Virus record (IMG/VR): IMGVR_UViG_3300043429_000757
Location: 1 to 64,000 of that record
Source of the DNA: a virus
Strand: one strand, 5' to 3'
DNA: 64,000 nt
Positions 31,332 through 39,708 of the stretch are shown here, piece after piece; positions within the stretch are counted from its first letter, which is position 1, and the number at the start of each line of letters is the position of its first letter. A model generated the notes under the pieces. The model did no database searches, was not told the origin of the DNA, and worked only from the letters and a program-made list of their open reading frames with translations. The position numbers and the translations under genes are program-made.

Positions 31332-33638
31332 TTACGCCTTTACAGCCCCGCCTTCGAGCTTTTTCATGAGTTTGTACATGCGTGCAGCTCCCTTGCGTCG
31401 GCTGCCGCCCCCAGCGTTGCGTACCGCCTTGGCGGTGAAAACGAACTCGCCATCCGACAGCATGGCTGGAATAGAGTCCGAAGTGCCCGTGCCCGGGCCG
31501 TTGATCGGGCCCGTCTTGCGCGGAAACTCAGTGGGCTGCGGCTGCCCGCCCTTGGCCAGCCTTTGGGGTTGGCCGTAGAGCAAAGGCACCCCGTACAGAC
31601 CTGCCATGTTGTAGGGCTGCGGTATCCCAGCAGGCCTGTTTGTGATGCCGCCGGGCGCCACGAGCCCCGGACCGCCAATCGGGATTGAAGAGTATTGCGG
31701 CGTCGGAATGACCACCGGTTGAGGCGCTGGTTGGGGCGTGTAGCCCCCTCCCAAACCGCCAGCGAACATGTTAGGGTTATCCCTCATGTAGTCAAGACCG
31801 GTGTAGTCGCGATTGAACGCCGGGTTGGGGTTGCTCGGCGAGCTCTTGAAGCCGCCGGCAGCACCGGCCACGGCCAGTCCGGTTGCCGCGAGCGGGCCGT
31901 ACTGACGGAAAAAGCTGACGTCTTTGGGCAGGCCCGGCCGGCTCGGCGAGATGTTCTCGCTGTAAAAGTCCTTGGCGCCTTGGGCCATGCGGCTGAAGAA
32001 GCCCGGCTCCTCTGATCCCGCCCCCGAGGGGACTGCTGCGCTTGGCGCCGTTGCCCCGGGAGCAGACCTCCCGTAAATTTGGTCCAGGGCGTCTTGGGAG
32101 GCGGCAGGGAACGAAGTCGCCGCCCCGGGAGCCGCAGGGGCCGCAGGGGCCGCCCCTGCTCCAGTGGCAGGACTGAACTCCAACGGCACCTGGGTGAACT
32201 TGCTCATTGGGTCCCTGGTGGCCAATGAATAAGACCTGGCACCGTTGCCTACATCGTACTCGTAGCGGCCCACGATCCTGTCGGGGAACTTTTGCTGCAA
32301 CTCCGCGACACGGCCAATATCCCCCTGTTGCGCGGCGTCATATGCTAGGCGTTGAGGAGAAATACCTTGCTCTTGCGGCTCAAATGGCATGAACCTGCTT
32401 GCCTGAGCGGAACCCTCGATTTCCACCGGGGACACAAGGTCTGCGGCGGTTCCAACGGCCCCGGGGGCGCCTGTTGGGGCAAGGTTCTGCGCCGTGATTT
32501 CGCCGCGCCTGAAACCCTCCTGAGCTCTTTGGCGTATGTCTTCCGCGGTCACGCGACCTTCGTCCAACAGGCCAGTGTTGTTTCGCACGCCTGCCATGGC
32601 GGCTGCGGAAGCGCCGGACATCAAGCCCATGCGCAGAGCGTCCTGCGTGCTCATGCCACCCAGCTTGCCAATGCCCGCGCCAATGACGCCTGTAGCCAGG
32701 CCAGTGTTCAAAGCAGAGCCTGCAATACCCGGCAAGTACTTGCCGACCGCTGCCATGGGGTTGGCGCCCATGACCGTGCCGCCGCCACCGATGTAACCCA
32801 TGGCACCGGAAATCAGAGCGTCTTTCACCGAGCCACCAGCCAATAGGGTAGTTGCGCCTGATGCCAGGGCCGTTGTGCCGGCAGAGCCTAGGGCCGCGCC
32901 AAGGGCAGTTGGTCCGAGGACCGTGGCCAACGCAATGGTGCCCAGAATGCGTCCGACAGGGGACTTGGCGACCTTCTTGACGACGTTGACAACTGACTTG
33001 ACAACCGACTTAATGGCGCTAAAAACTTTTTTGAGAAAGAACTCCGGCATGCCGGTGTTCGGATTGATTGTGCCCGCGCCGCCTCGGCTGCGCAAAAGCT
33101 GCGCCTCCTCCGGTGTGATGTGCGCCAGCATGGTGTCGCCACGGCGTCCTTGGGAGGCCAAATACGATGCAACGTCTGCCAGGCCACCCTGGGCCATGGG
33201 CATCGCTCCCATGTCCTCCATCGGGGGCTCCTCCATCATGGGTGCTTGCGCACCCTGGATGGAGGTCATTTTTAACTCGTTGAGCACCGTCAGGACAGCG
33301 CCGAGGAATTCCGGGTCGTACTCTTCGGGGATGTCTTCGGGGTCGATGACGTCATCGCGGATGAGCTCCTCGCGCATCTGCCTGTAACGGTCTGGGCGTT
33401 GGGAGAGCTGCTCAAACACCTCGATAAGCTGCTCAAGCTCAGACGGAGTCAACGCCAGCTCCTGCATGTTCTCACGCAAGGCCTGGCGGAGCATGTCCTG
33501 CTCCTCCGGCCGGGCCATTCCGAGGGCAGTTTGCGCAGCGTCGTACGCGTCGAAACTGGTTACCGTAGGCATCTGAGATGCCTGGTCGTCCTGCATGCCT
33601 GCCCCTTGGGGCAGCGCCATGATGCCTTCATTCGCCAT
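31332..33638 (-). CDS. Virion-module protein with GG motifs
   Basis: A 768-residue protein. The N-terminal part is acidic and helical. Around residue 170 it has MAQGGLADVASYLASQGRRG, then LAHITPEEAQLLRSRGGAGT, a combination I have seen in uncultured phage structural proteins. A Gly/Ala-rich, possibly membrane-active segment follows (ALATVLGPTALGAALGSAGT). The C-terminus includes SIPAMLSDGEFVFTAKAV and ends in LEGGAVKA. A ribosome site (GGAAAGGAC) supports the ATG at 33638. Its function is unknown but it is probably internal to the virion or part of the tail hub. It is served by the promoter at 33713-33742. Confidence 0.6.
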   Translation of the reverse strand: MANEGIMALPQGAGMQDDQASQMPTVTSFDAYDAAQTALGMARPEEQDMLRQALRENMQELALTPSELEQLIEVFEQLSQRPDRYRQMREELIRDDVIDPEDIPEEYDPEFLGAVLTVLNELKMTSIQGAQAPMMEEPPMEDMGAMPMAQGGLADVASYLASQGRRGDTMLAHITPEEAQLLRSRGGAGTINPNTGMPEFFLKKVFSAIKSVVKSVVNVVKKVAKSPVGRILGTIALATVLGPTALGAALGSAGTTALASGATTLLAGGSVKDALISGAMGYIGGGGTVMGANPMAAVGKYLPGIAGSALNTGLATGVIGAGIGKLGGMSTQDALRMGLMSGASAAAMAGVRNNTGLLDEGRVTAEDIRQRAQEGFRRGEITAQNLAPTGAPGAVGTAADLVSPVEIEGSAQASRFMPFEPQEQGISPQRLAYDAAQQGDIGRVAELQQKFPDRIVGRYEYDVGNGARSYSLATRDPMSKFTQVPLEFSPATGAGAAPAAPAAPGAATSFPAASQDALDQIYGRSAPGATAPSAAVPSGAGSEEPGFFSRMAQGAKDFYSENISPSRPGLPKDVSFFRQYGPLAATGLAVAGAAGGFKSSPSNPNPAFNRDYTGLDYMRDNPNMFAGGLGGGYTPQPAPQPVVIPTPQYSSIPIGGPGLVAPGGITNRPAGIPQPYNMAGLYGVPLLYGQPQRLAKGGQPQPTEFPRKTGPINGPGTGTSDSIPAMLSDGEFVFTAKAVRNAGGGSRRKGAARMYKLMKKLEGGAVKA

Positions 33639-33712
33639 GGTTGTCCTTTCCGAGTGAGCCTGAGGGCCCTGCATGGGGCCGCGCGCCTGGAAAGGACGCG
33701 ATATTCGGCCTG

Positions 33713-33742
33713 ATTATCTGCCATAGCCGGCTGAGTTGTCTA
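33713..33742 (-). promoter_or_regulatory. Leftward promoter for internal virion protein genes
   Basis: Minus strand: TAGACA (33742-33737), 18 bases, GATAAT (33718-33713). Five of six bases match consensus in each box. It lies in the 108-base gap between the 33747-34073 gene and the three large internal-virion-type genes. Confidence 0.55.
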
Positions 33743-33746
33743 CGGG

Positions 33747-34073
33747 TCACAAGCGGTCCATTTCCAGGTAAGACAGGTAAAAATGAACCCCCGCTATGCT
33801 GGAGGTGACCTGTAACTTGTCCCCCGCCTCTAAGACGCACGGAATCCCGTTGAAGACGTCAAAGGTCGTGTTGACAGTCAGGCTGCGATCCTTTTGCAGG
33901 TAGTAGGTGGTGCCAGTGCCCACGTGGGTAACAGTGATCGAGGCGACGCCTGAGCCAGCGTTGGTGACGCGCAGGGACCGGACAACTGCCGCGTTGGCCG
34001 CAGGCACTTCGTAGAGGTCCGTTGCCGTAGCTGCCGACGGGATGAGCGGTTTGCGGAAATATTTATTGGCCAT
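33747..34073 (-). CDS. Small structural protein
   Basis: A 108-residue beta-rich protein starting MANKYFRKPLIPSAATATDL, followed by alternating strands (SITVTHVGTGTTYYLQ). This resembles small decoration or fibre-associated proteins in tailed phages. The ATG is preceded by AAGGTAA, and it follows the 34082-35497 gene after eight bases. A receptor-binding or capsid-decoration role is possible, but I cannot choose. Confidence 0.6.
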   Translation of the reverse strand: MANKYFRKPLIPSAATATDLYEVPAANAAVVRSLRVTNAGSGVASITVTHVGTGTTYYLQKDRSLTVNTTFDVFNGIPCVLEAGDKLQVTSSIAGVHFYLSYLEMDRL

Positions 34074-34081
34074 TTTTTACC

Positions 34082-35497
34082 TTACCGACTGATTTCTTCC
34101 CAATCCAAAGAACCGAGAACCTGGTCTCCGTTGGATGCTGATGTGCAAGCCAACGTGATCTCATAGGCAGTTGCTGTAAAAGAGTCGCGCTCAAGCTGAG
34201 TGGTAAATAGCGCCGCTTTGAGAATGTCGACGCTGGTTGCGCCCTGGTTGGAGCCTTGAAAGTAGCCCGTCGCCAAAATGCGGCCAGTGCCCGTGGCAAA
34301 GGACGAGCCGGTGATGTTGTACTCAACGGCAGAGTTTGCTCCCGCACTGACCCAGGTGCCGCCAGTTGTGGTTCCTGAGGCAATCACAGACCACTGATAG
34401 TTGGCGTTATTCGTGATGCCCAGTATCGAGATTGCCGTCAAGATTGCAATGGCATCCAGCCGAGTTGTCTTCAACCGGAACGACACGACCGGGTAAAGCG
34501 TGCCGGCAGTAGTCAGGGTCCGAGGCGATGTAATCGGGTTTCCTGCGGTCAACTGGGCGCCGCGCAGCTCATACCCGCCCTCAGAAATCACCGTCGAACA
34601 AACCTGCTTCAAGGTGCTCGCTCCTGAGGTAGCTGCCAGATTTGTCATCTCATAGCGCAGCGGTAGCGAAGCGGTGGTGATGTAGGTGGTAGTGACGAGA
34701 TTGGCGTGGTCAAAATTGTGCGCGGGAACAAAGGCGCCATTGATGATGAAGCCAGTACGCACGGTGCCAAGGCCCAGCCACTCAACGTCCATGTACAAAA
34801 TTTGCGCTTTAGAGGAATCCAGCGTCAGGCCTGATGGGCCCGTGCCGTCCAACGGGTCCTGGTTCCAATTTGCCTGCGCTATACGGGTGTTGATCGGAGC
34901 ACCTGTTACGCTGCTGCGTTCGACCATGTAGTTGGTTGTACCATCGCGCTCAAAATAAATGCCGTTGGCCTGTCCATAGTAACCCACTCGCTGGCGCAAA
35001 TTGGCCTTGGCAGTGCCCAGCACAAAGGTACTCATCACCAGCAGGCTTTTGCCCGGCTGGTATGAAAACACTTTGATGGTTTCACGGATGATCTGGTCCC
35101 CGTTGGCCGAACCGACAGTCAGGTTGACCAGACCCTCGTCTGCGCTGAACGTGGCCGCTGCGGTACCGGTGATGCTGTTGGCCCACAGGTTATTGTCCGC
35201 GTAGCGGTGGGAGGAGTCGAACAGGGTCAGGGGATTGCTGACGCGCAACCGCCCAAAAGCATCAACGTTGGTGCCCCCAATTGAAATAGGAACTGGCAAA
35301 CCGGTTGTATCCATAAATCCTCCGCCATCCCCGTACCAGGCATAGGCTGTGTCTTTGTCCTCAGTGGTGACCGGCGTGTAAGTGCTGTTAAGCTGAAGAA
35401 TCACCTGCTCCAGCGACCGGATGAGCTGATCGATTTGCTGCGGGCTATACCCCTGCGTCGCCGCATTGGGCAGACGGACGTTGGTAATCTTGCTCAT
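34082..35497 (-). CDS. Virion structural protein, beta-rich
   Basis: A 471-residue protein. The short helical N-terminus (SPQQIDQLIRSLEQVILQLN) could trimerise. After it comes NVDAFGRLRVSNPLTLFDS, a phrase common in phage structural proteins, and a beta-rich body. Likely a tail or baseplate-type structural component. The ATG overlaps the stop of the 35494-37350 gene. Confidence 0.65.
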   Translation of the reverse strand: MSKITNVRLPNAATQGYSPQQIDQLIRSLEQVILQLNSTYTPVTTEDKDTAYAWYGDGGGFMDTTGLPVPISIGGTNVDAFGRLRVSNPLTLFDSSHRYADNNLWANSITGTAAATFSADEGLVNLTVGSANGDQIIRETIKVFSYQPGKSLLVMSTFVLGTAKANLRQRVGYYGQANGIYFERDGTTNYMVERSSVTGAPINTRIAQANWNQDPLDGTGPSGLTLDSSKAQILYMDVEWLGLGTVRTGFIINGAFVPAHNFDHANLVTTTYITTASLPLRYEMTNLAATSGASTLKQVCSTVISEGGYELRGAQLTAGNPITSPRTLTTAGTLYPVVSFRLKTTRLDAIAILTAISILGITNNANYQWSVIASGTTTGGTWVSAGANSAVEYNITGSSFATGTGRILATGYFQGSNQGATSVDILKAALFTTQLERDSFTATAYEITLACTSASNGDQVLGSLDWEEISR

Positions 35498-37350
35498 CGC
35501 AACCCATCCGGCTGGATGTCAACGCGCATCGTGCCAAAGCGCCAGTTGCCACCCAGTTCGTCGCTCTCAATGCGAAGCTGAATCTGCCTTCCGCGCGCCC
35601 GCGTGTCCACCTTTTGCGTCCCAGGTGCAATGACGTACGGATCGAGTGAGCTGGGGCTGGCACTGGCTTGCGGGTAAGGACGCAGCAAGAGCCTGACTGT
35701 CAGGTCGCCGATTTGGTTCTTAAAGTCAGGGATAAAGCGGCTCATCAAGAGCATCTGGTCTCCGTCACCGATGTCAAAGTAGCCGGAGACGATGTAGGCG
35801 CTGATCGGGTCACTGACGGCGTCGTAGCCGTCTTCCTGGTTGTACAGCCGCGTGCGCCCCGCAGTAAGGCCATAAATGGTCCCGTCGTACGTGGGCGCCT
35901 GTGTCCCATCTGGGTCGTAGGACGCCGCAACGGGCTTGTCAAACGTGCTCATGTCCGCCCAGGCAGTGCGAGGCATCGAGCCGATCGACCACACGTTCTC
36001 CAAGTAGTTGTATGTCACGAACCGGTCCACATAGTCGCTCGTGAAAGAGCAGTACCACCAGGTCACCTCGTTGAACTGTGCATTCAAGCCCACGTTGACT
36101 TGAAAACCTTGCACCAGGTTGATGTCTTTGAAGACGTAGTCCTGCACCGTGCAAGGAATCTTCTTGACGGTACCGTCAAACACGAAGAACGCATCACGGC
36201 CCATCCAATAAGCTACGCCATTGACGTCAATTGCCGCGTGAGGCGCGATGCATCCGCAGTTTGCACCGAGCTGCTGGAAACCGAAGGTGTACGGCGGCCC
36301 AACATACGACTGACCATGCAGTGAGGTGTCCGTGAAGATCAGAATCTGCCCGCGAGAACGAATCGCCGAGACAATGGTGTTGCCGTCCGTGAGCCGTTGT
36401 CCGCCGGCCGTGTTGGTCGCCGTGGCCACAAAGTCACCGATGTTCTCCTGGCTCGAAAAGCGCACAAACATCGGGTCCTGCGTGCTCGGCGAGCCCAACG
36501 TGGTCTCCGTCCCAAAGCACACCAGGTGCCGGTCAGGAGTGGACACGAGCGCGTACTTGTTCTTCGTGGGGGCCCCAGCAATGATCGTGGCCCGCGAGCC
36601 AAGGCCCCCGCTTGGGTCCCACTCGTACACGCCGCCATCCAGCACCTGGGCGATCAAGTTCTCGCCGTAGGTGTCAAACTGCCAGACACGGGGGAAGAGT
36701 TCCAAGGCCGCTGACGCAGGGCGAGGCGTACCCCAGGCATACGTGCCCCAAGAACCAATGCCCCAGCCAAAATCAGAGAAGCCTTTGTCGGGGCCTACGC
36801 TGATCTGGTATTCGGCATCCGCTGTGCCCGCAGTTACCGTCGACGATGCTGCCACTGGAGAGGTGATCTGGTAGGAGTTGGCGGTGATCACCTGGTCAAT
36901 TTGAAACTGGTTTTGCAGAGACGCATCTGGGATTCCGCCGGGGTTTCCAGTGACGTTAGAGAAGACCACAAAGTCCCCCTCCAAAGCACCGTGAGCCGGG
37001 TCGTTTACTACCACGGTGTTGCTTCCAGCCGTCGTTGAAAACGTTACGCCAGTGGAGGAGTGGCGGATCGGTGTGATATCCGCCCAAGTGCCGCCGTAGT
37101 AAGCGTAGAGCTTGCGGTTCGTGCCGATTGCAGCATAAGGAGCCCCGGACAACGACGACCACGTGAAAACTTCAGAGGTGGTGCCAACGAAGTACGCTTC
37201 GACGTTGTCAAAATTCTTCCAGCCGCCCAGCTTCTCCGGTAGGCCGTAGCGGAACCGAATGTAGTCGCAATCGACCCAGCCACCCTCCGCACCGTATTCG
37301 GTGTTCTGCTTGTCTACCCCTGGCTTGAGAAATAGGCGCAGCAAAGCCAT
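35494..37350 (-). CDS. Tail hub / DNA stabilisation-like structural protein
   Basis: A 618-residue beta-rich protein. It starts LLRLFLKPGVDKQNTEYGAE and has repeated short beta segments ending FDTYGENLIAQVLDGGVYEW and LVSTPDRHLVCFGTE, consistent with a beta-propeller. The C-terminus (RGRQIQLRIES) is typical of this family. Proteins like it occur in P22-like and pelagic podovirus-like phages near the lysis genes and are compared with P22 gp10. I infer a tail hub or stabilisation role, with moderate confidence. Confidence 0.6.
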   Translation of the reverse strand: MALLRLFLKPGVDKQNTEYGAEGGWVDCDYIRFRYGLPEKLGGWKNFDNVEAYFVGTTSEVFTWSSLSGAPYAAIGTNRKLYAYYGGTWADITPIRHSSTGVTFSTTAGSNTVVVNDPAHGALEGDFVVFSNVTGNPGGIPDASLQNQFQIDQVITANSYQITSPVAASSTVTAGTADAEYQISVGPDKGFSDFGWGIGSWGTYAWGTPRPASAALELFPRVWQFDTYGENLIAQVLDGGVYEWDPSGGLGSRATIIAGAPTKNKYALVSTPDRHLVCFGTETTLGSPSTQDPMFVRFSSQENIGDFVATATNTAGGQRLTDGNTIVSAIRSRGQILIFTDTSLHGQSYVGPPYTFGFQQLGANCGCIAPHAAIDVNGVAYWMGRDAFFVFDGTVKKIPCTVQDYVFKDINLVQGFQVNVGLNAQFNEVTWWYCSFTSDYVDRFVTYNYLENVWSIGSMPRTAWADMSTFDKPVAASYDPDGTQAPTYDGTIYGLTAGRTRLYNQEDGYDAVSDPISAYIVSGYFDIGDGDQMLLMSRFIPDFKNQIGDLTVRLLLRPYPQASASPSSLDPYVIAPGTQKVDTRARGRQIQLRIESDELGGNWRFGTMRVDIQPDGLR

Positions 37351-37352
37351 GA

Positions 37353-37517
37353 TCAGCCCTTCTTTCGTGCAGCCCGCATGTTGTCAACGAGATTTGGGTA
37401 GGGTCTGCCGGCGGCTTTGGCCATTTTCTTGGCAGCGGCCTTCTTGGCCGGCGTCAGTGCCTTGGGCTTGCCCAGGCCTTTCGGCCGCTTTTTGTCCCAT
37501 ACGGGGGTGTTCTTCAT
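37353..37517 (-). CDS. Basic Lys/Ala-rich mini-protein
   Basis: A 54-residue very basic protein (TPAKKAAAKKMAKAAGRPYP) resembling a histone-like or nucleic-acid-binding tail. AAGGAG at six bases from the ATG at 37517 favours this start; an alternative ATG at 37535 would overlap the lysozyme stop. It lies between lysozyme and the hub protein. Its role is unknown; DNA condensation in the virion is one idea. Confidence 0.65.
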   Translation of the reverse strand: MKNTPVWDKKRPKGLGKPKALTPAKKAAAKKMAKAAGRPYPNLVDNMRAARKKG

Positions 37518-37531
37518 GATGTTCTCCTTGG

Positions 37532-38050
37532 TCATGTGGACAGGAAGAAGGCGCGCTCTTCCTTGCGACGGCGGTCCAGTCCTGCGAGCACTTTACCCCC
37601 AGCCTTGTTCCAAAGCAAGAAAGCGTCCGCCGCTGCCTCCCACTCTTGCCGGTTGGCCTTGATGCGAATCGTGCTGCGCTGTAGGTTGCCCAGCCCTAAG
37701 TTGAAGCTAAAAGAGACCAGAGCGTCAAAGCGGCCTTGATGCCCAGCAGCAGGGGGAACAAGTCGAAGAACACCACGTTCAAAACCTGCGACATCAGTCT
37801 CGAAGAGATCATCAATTTCCTGCTTGGTCCAGACACGGTTGTGCTCCGGTTTGAGTGGGTATTCACTGCGGATCATGGGGATGTCGTCCTTGGTTTTCCC
37901 CGGGGGCCGCACCATCGGGAACCTGATCTGCTCCTGGTACAGGACGTGGCCGTATCCTATGGTCCACATGTGCGCCGGGCACAGGTACGGGCGGTTTCTG
38001 TACCCCTCGTACTTGTGCATCATTGCAGCAGCGGCCTTGCTCAGTTTCAC
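37532..38050 (-). CDS. Endolysin, lysozyme family GH24
   Basis: A 172-residue muramidase that cuts peptidoglycan. The T4-lysozyme-type catalytic region is KYEGYRNRPYLCPAHMWTIG. Glu15 and Thr30 are in place with x8/x5 spacing, but the usual Asp is Cys24, a variant found in part of the family. There is no signal or SAR segment, so release depends on the holin upstream. The start is GTG (38050) with GGAG seven bases upstream and a GTGA overlap with the holin gene. Confidence 0.9.
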   Translation of the reverse strand: MKLSKAAAAMMHKYEGYRNRPYLCPAHMWTIGYGHVLYQEQIRFPMVRPPGKTKDDIPMIRSEYPLKPEHNRVWTKQEIDDLFETDVAGFERGVLRLVPPAAGHQGRFDALVSFSFNLGLGNLQRSTIRIKANRQEWEAAADAFLLWNKAGGKVLAGLDRRRKEERAFFLST

Positions 38051-38550
38051 TTCTTGCTCCACTGGCGAGACCCGAACCAGAAGCCGATGATCCCACCCAG
38101 CATGGCCATCTCGTCGCTGGAAAAGATCAGGCTGCTGTACTTGACCACATCGTCGATGTTGGTGATCAACGTGGGGTGATTCCACAGATACAACGCCATG
38201 AAGGCATTGATCAGCACAAGCTCAATCACGAAGATGTACGTTACCGTCGGACGAACCGTGCCGACATAGTTGGCAACCCACTGACTGGCCTTCTCTAAAA
38301 CCCTCTCGTCGTGCTTGAGCGCAGCCTCAGTCATCTGCGCCTCGGTCTGCATCATGACCTGATCGGTGCGGATTTCTTCAATCTTCTGCTGGGCAGCGTA
38401 ACCTTGAGCGGCCAAGGCCAACTCACGCTCGTTCTGGAGCCGAGCCAGTGCGAGCTCATGCTTCTGGTCAGACTTGTTTTGAAAAAACTCGAGCAGTTTG
38501 GGCAAGCCGCTGATCAGCAAGCCGCCGAGGGTGGAAATCAAAGATAGCAT
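38047..38550 (-). CDS. Holin, GTA-type three-TM-like
   Basis: A 167-residue membrane protein with an N-terminal hydrophobic patch (MLSLISTLGGLLISGLPKLL), a charged helical middle (LARLQNERELALAAQG) and two C-terminal spans (YIFVIELVLINAFMALYLW and MAMLGGIIGFWFG). This fits the holin family named for gene transfer agent release (3TM). It lies immediately before the lysozyme with coupled start and stop codons, and should permeabilise the inner membrane at lysis. Confidence 0.75.
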   Translation of the reverse strand: MLSLISTLGGLLISGLPKLLEFFQNKSDQKHELALARLQNERELALAAQGYAAQQKIEEIRTDQVMMQTEAQMTEAALKHDERVLEKASQWVANYVGTVRPTVTYIFVIELVLINAFMALYLWNHPTLITNIDDVVKYSSLIFSSDEMAMLGGIIGFWFGSRQWSKK

Positions 38551-38963
38551 CAGTTTCTCCCGGTTGTAATCACATCGTCGCCCTTGCGGACGGTCACTTT
38601 GCTGCCCTCAACCTCAACCTGCATGGGCGGCTCTTTTCGGTCTAAACGGTCGAGCTTGTCGATCAACTGTCGCATGACTTCAAACTCAGGCTTCTCCTGC
38701 TTCGGGTTGGCCCCAGCAATGCCGTTGAGCATGGAGATCAGCGCCGTCAAAGCGGCAGACACCAGCCCGATCACAGCAGCGATTTTGGATTCCTCCAACA
38801 TCAGGCTGGCACCTACGCCAACCACAACAATGGCTGTGATGTACGCCAGCCCATGCTTGCCGATGGCCTTGCCTGCCACCTCCTTGGCAGGAGACGCCGC
38901 CTCCAAGCGGTCCAACTCCGCCCTGGCCTGGGCCTTAAGTAGGGCAATCTCAGGGTCGTTCAT
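38550..38963 (-). CDS. Membrane protein of lysis cassette
   Basis: A 137-residue protein with a charged N-terminal helix, two hydrophobic segments (YITAIVVVGVGASLML and IAAVIGLVSAALTALISML) and a soluble C-terminus. It overlaps the holin gene start (TGATG). It may be a second holin/antiholin or an inner-membrane partner; no spanin lipobox is seen. The family is uncertain. Confidence 0.6.
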   Translation of the reverse strand: MNDPEIALLKAQARAELDRLEAASPAKEVAGKAIGKHGLAYITAIVVVGVGASLMLEESKIAAVIGLVSAALTALISMLNGIAGANPKQEKPEFEVMRQLIDKLDRLDRKEPPMQVEVEGSKVTVRKGDDVITTGRN

Positions 38964-38971
38964 GGCGCACC

Positions 38972-39706
38972 TCAGAAGAACTGCATGAAAGCAGCGTTAT
39001 TGTTAGAAACAGGGAAAATCCAACCGGAGTTGTTGCCAAGGTTAGTGTTTGTACCGTTTGATGCATTCCACGTCGCACCCCCGGTAGCATTGTTGTCTCG
39101 GATAGAGACGTTGCTTACAGTGACAGTGCCACTTGATTTGTAAAGCACCCCCTGGACCCCAGGAGTCGTCGAGTTTATGGTGGTCGGATAAAGCCCTGTT
39201 GCGGTAAATCCCGTCACAAAAGTAATGACTCCCGCGCCAATGCTCAGAGTGCCTTGAGAAAGCGTCACATTTTTAAAACTACACTGATCGCTAATGACTA
39301 CAGCCCCTCCCCCAGTAGCAATGATCTCAAGGTCGTTATTGCCTATCAGCTTTAAGTCCCCAGTGATCGTGCCCGTAGCAGCATTGGGGGTAAACGTAAG
39401 CCCCGCGTTATAGTTAAACGCCATCCCCGGAGCGTTAAACGTAAGGTCTCTGGATATTGAAATGTAGCCGCTTGACGTAGAAGAAGAAAAAGTGCCCGTA
39501 AATCCAGTGAATGTGATACTCCTGGCATAACGTACGGCAGTAGTGTCTACGATGCACAACGCACTTCCAGAGTTCGCATCGAAAAAGACATCGTCAGATG
39601 CGGTAGGTACGGATTGCCCTCCCGTGCCCCCGGATGTCGCGGCCCACTTTGTGCCCGCTGTGCCGTTCCAAGAGGCATTGCCGCCTACCCAGTACCTGCT
39701 TGCCAT
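38972..39706 (-). CDS. Beta-helix-like tail fibre/spike protein
   Basis: A 244-residue protein starting ASRYWVGGNASWNG, a beginning common in phage fibres and spikes, followed by short repeated beta segments rich in Thr, Ser, Gly and Asn. It ends in PVSNNNAAFMQFF. It begins two bases after the large fibre's stop. Probably an accessory receptor-binding or fibre-tip protein. There is no enzymatic motif. Confidence 0.65.
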   Translation of the reverse strand: MASRYWVGGNASWNGTAGTKWAATSGGTGGQSVPTASDDVFFDANSGSALCIVDTTAVRYARSITFTGFTGTFSSSTSSGYISISRDLTFNAPGMAFNYNAGLTFTPNAATGTITGDLKLIGNNDLEIIATGGGAVVISDQCSFKNVTLSQGTLSIGAGVITFVTGFTATGLYPTTINSTTPGVQGVLYKSSGTVTVSNVSIRDNNATGGATWNASNGTNTNLGNNSGWIFPVSNNNAAFMQFF

Positions 39707-39708
39707 GA

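Noticed and set aside
31332-33638. Tape measure protein
   Set aside because: Length is compatible, but it lacks the long helical heptads, the tail-chaperone neighbours and any major tail tube gene, so a podovirus-like internal protein is more likely.
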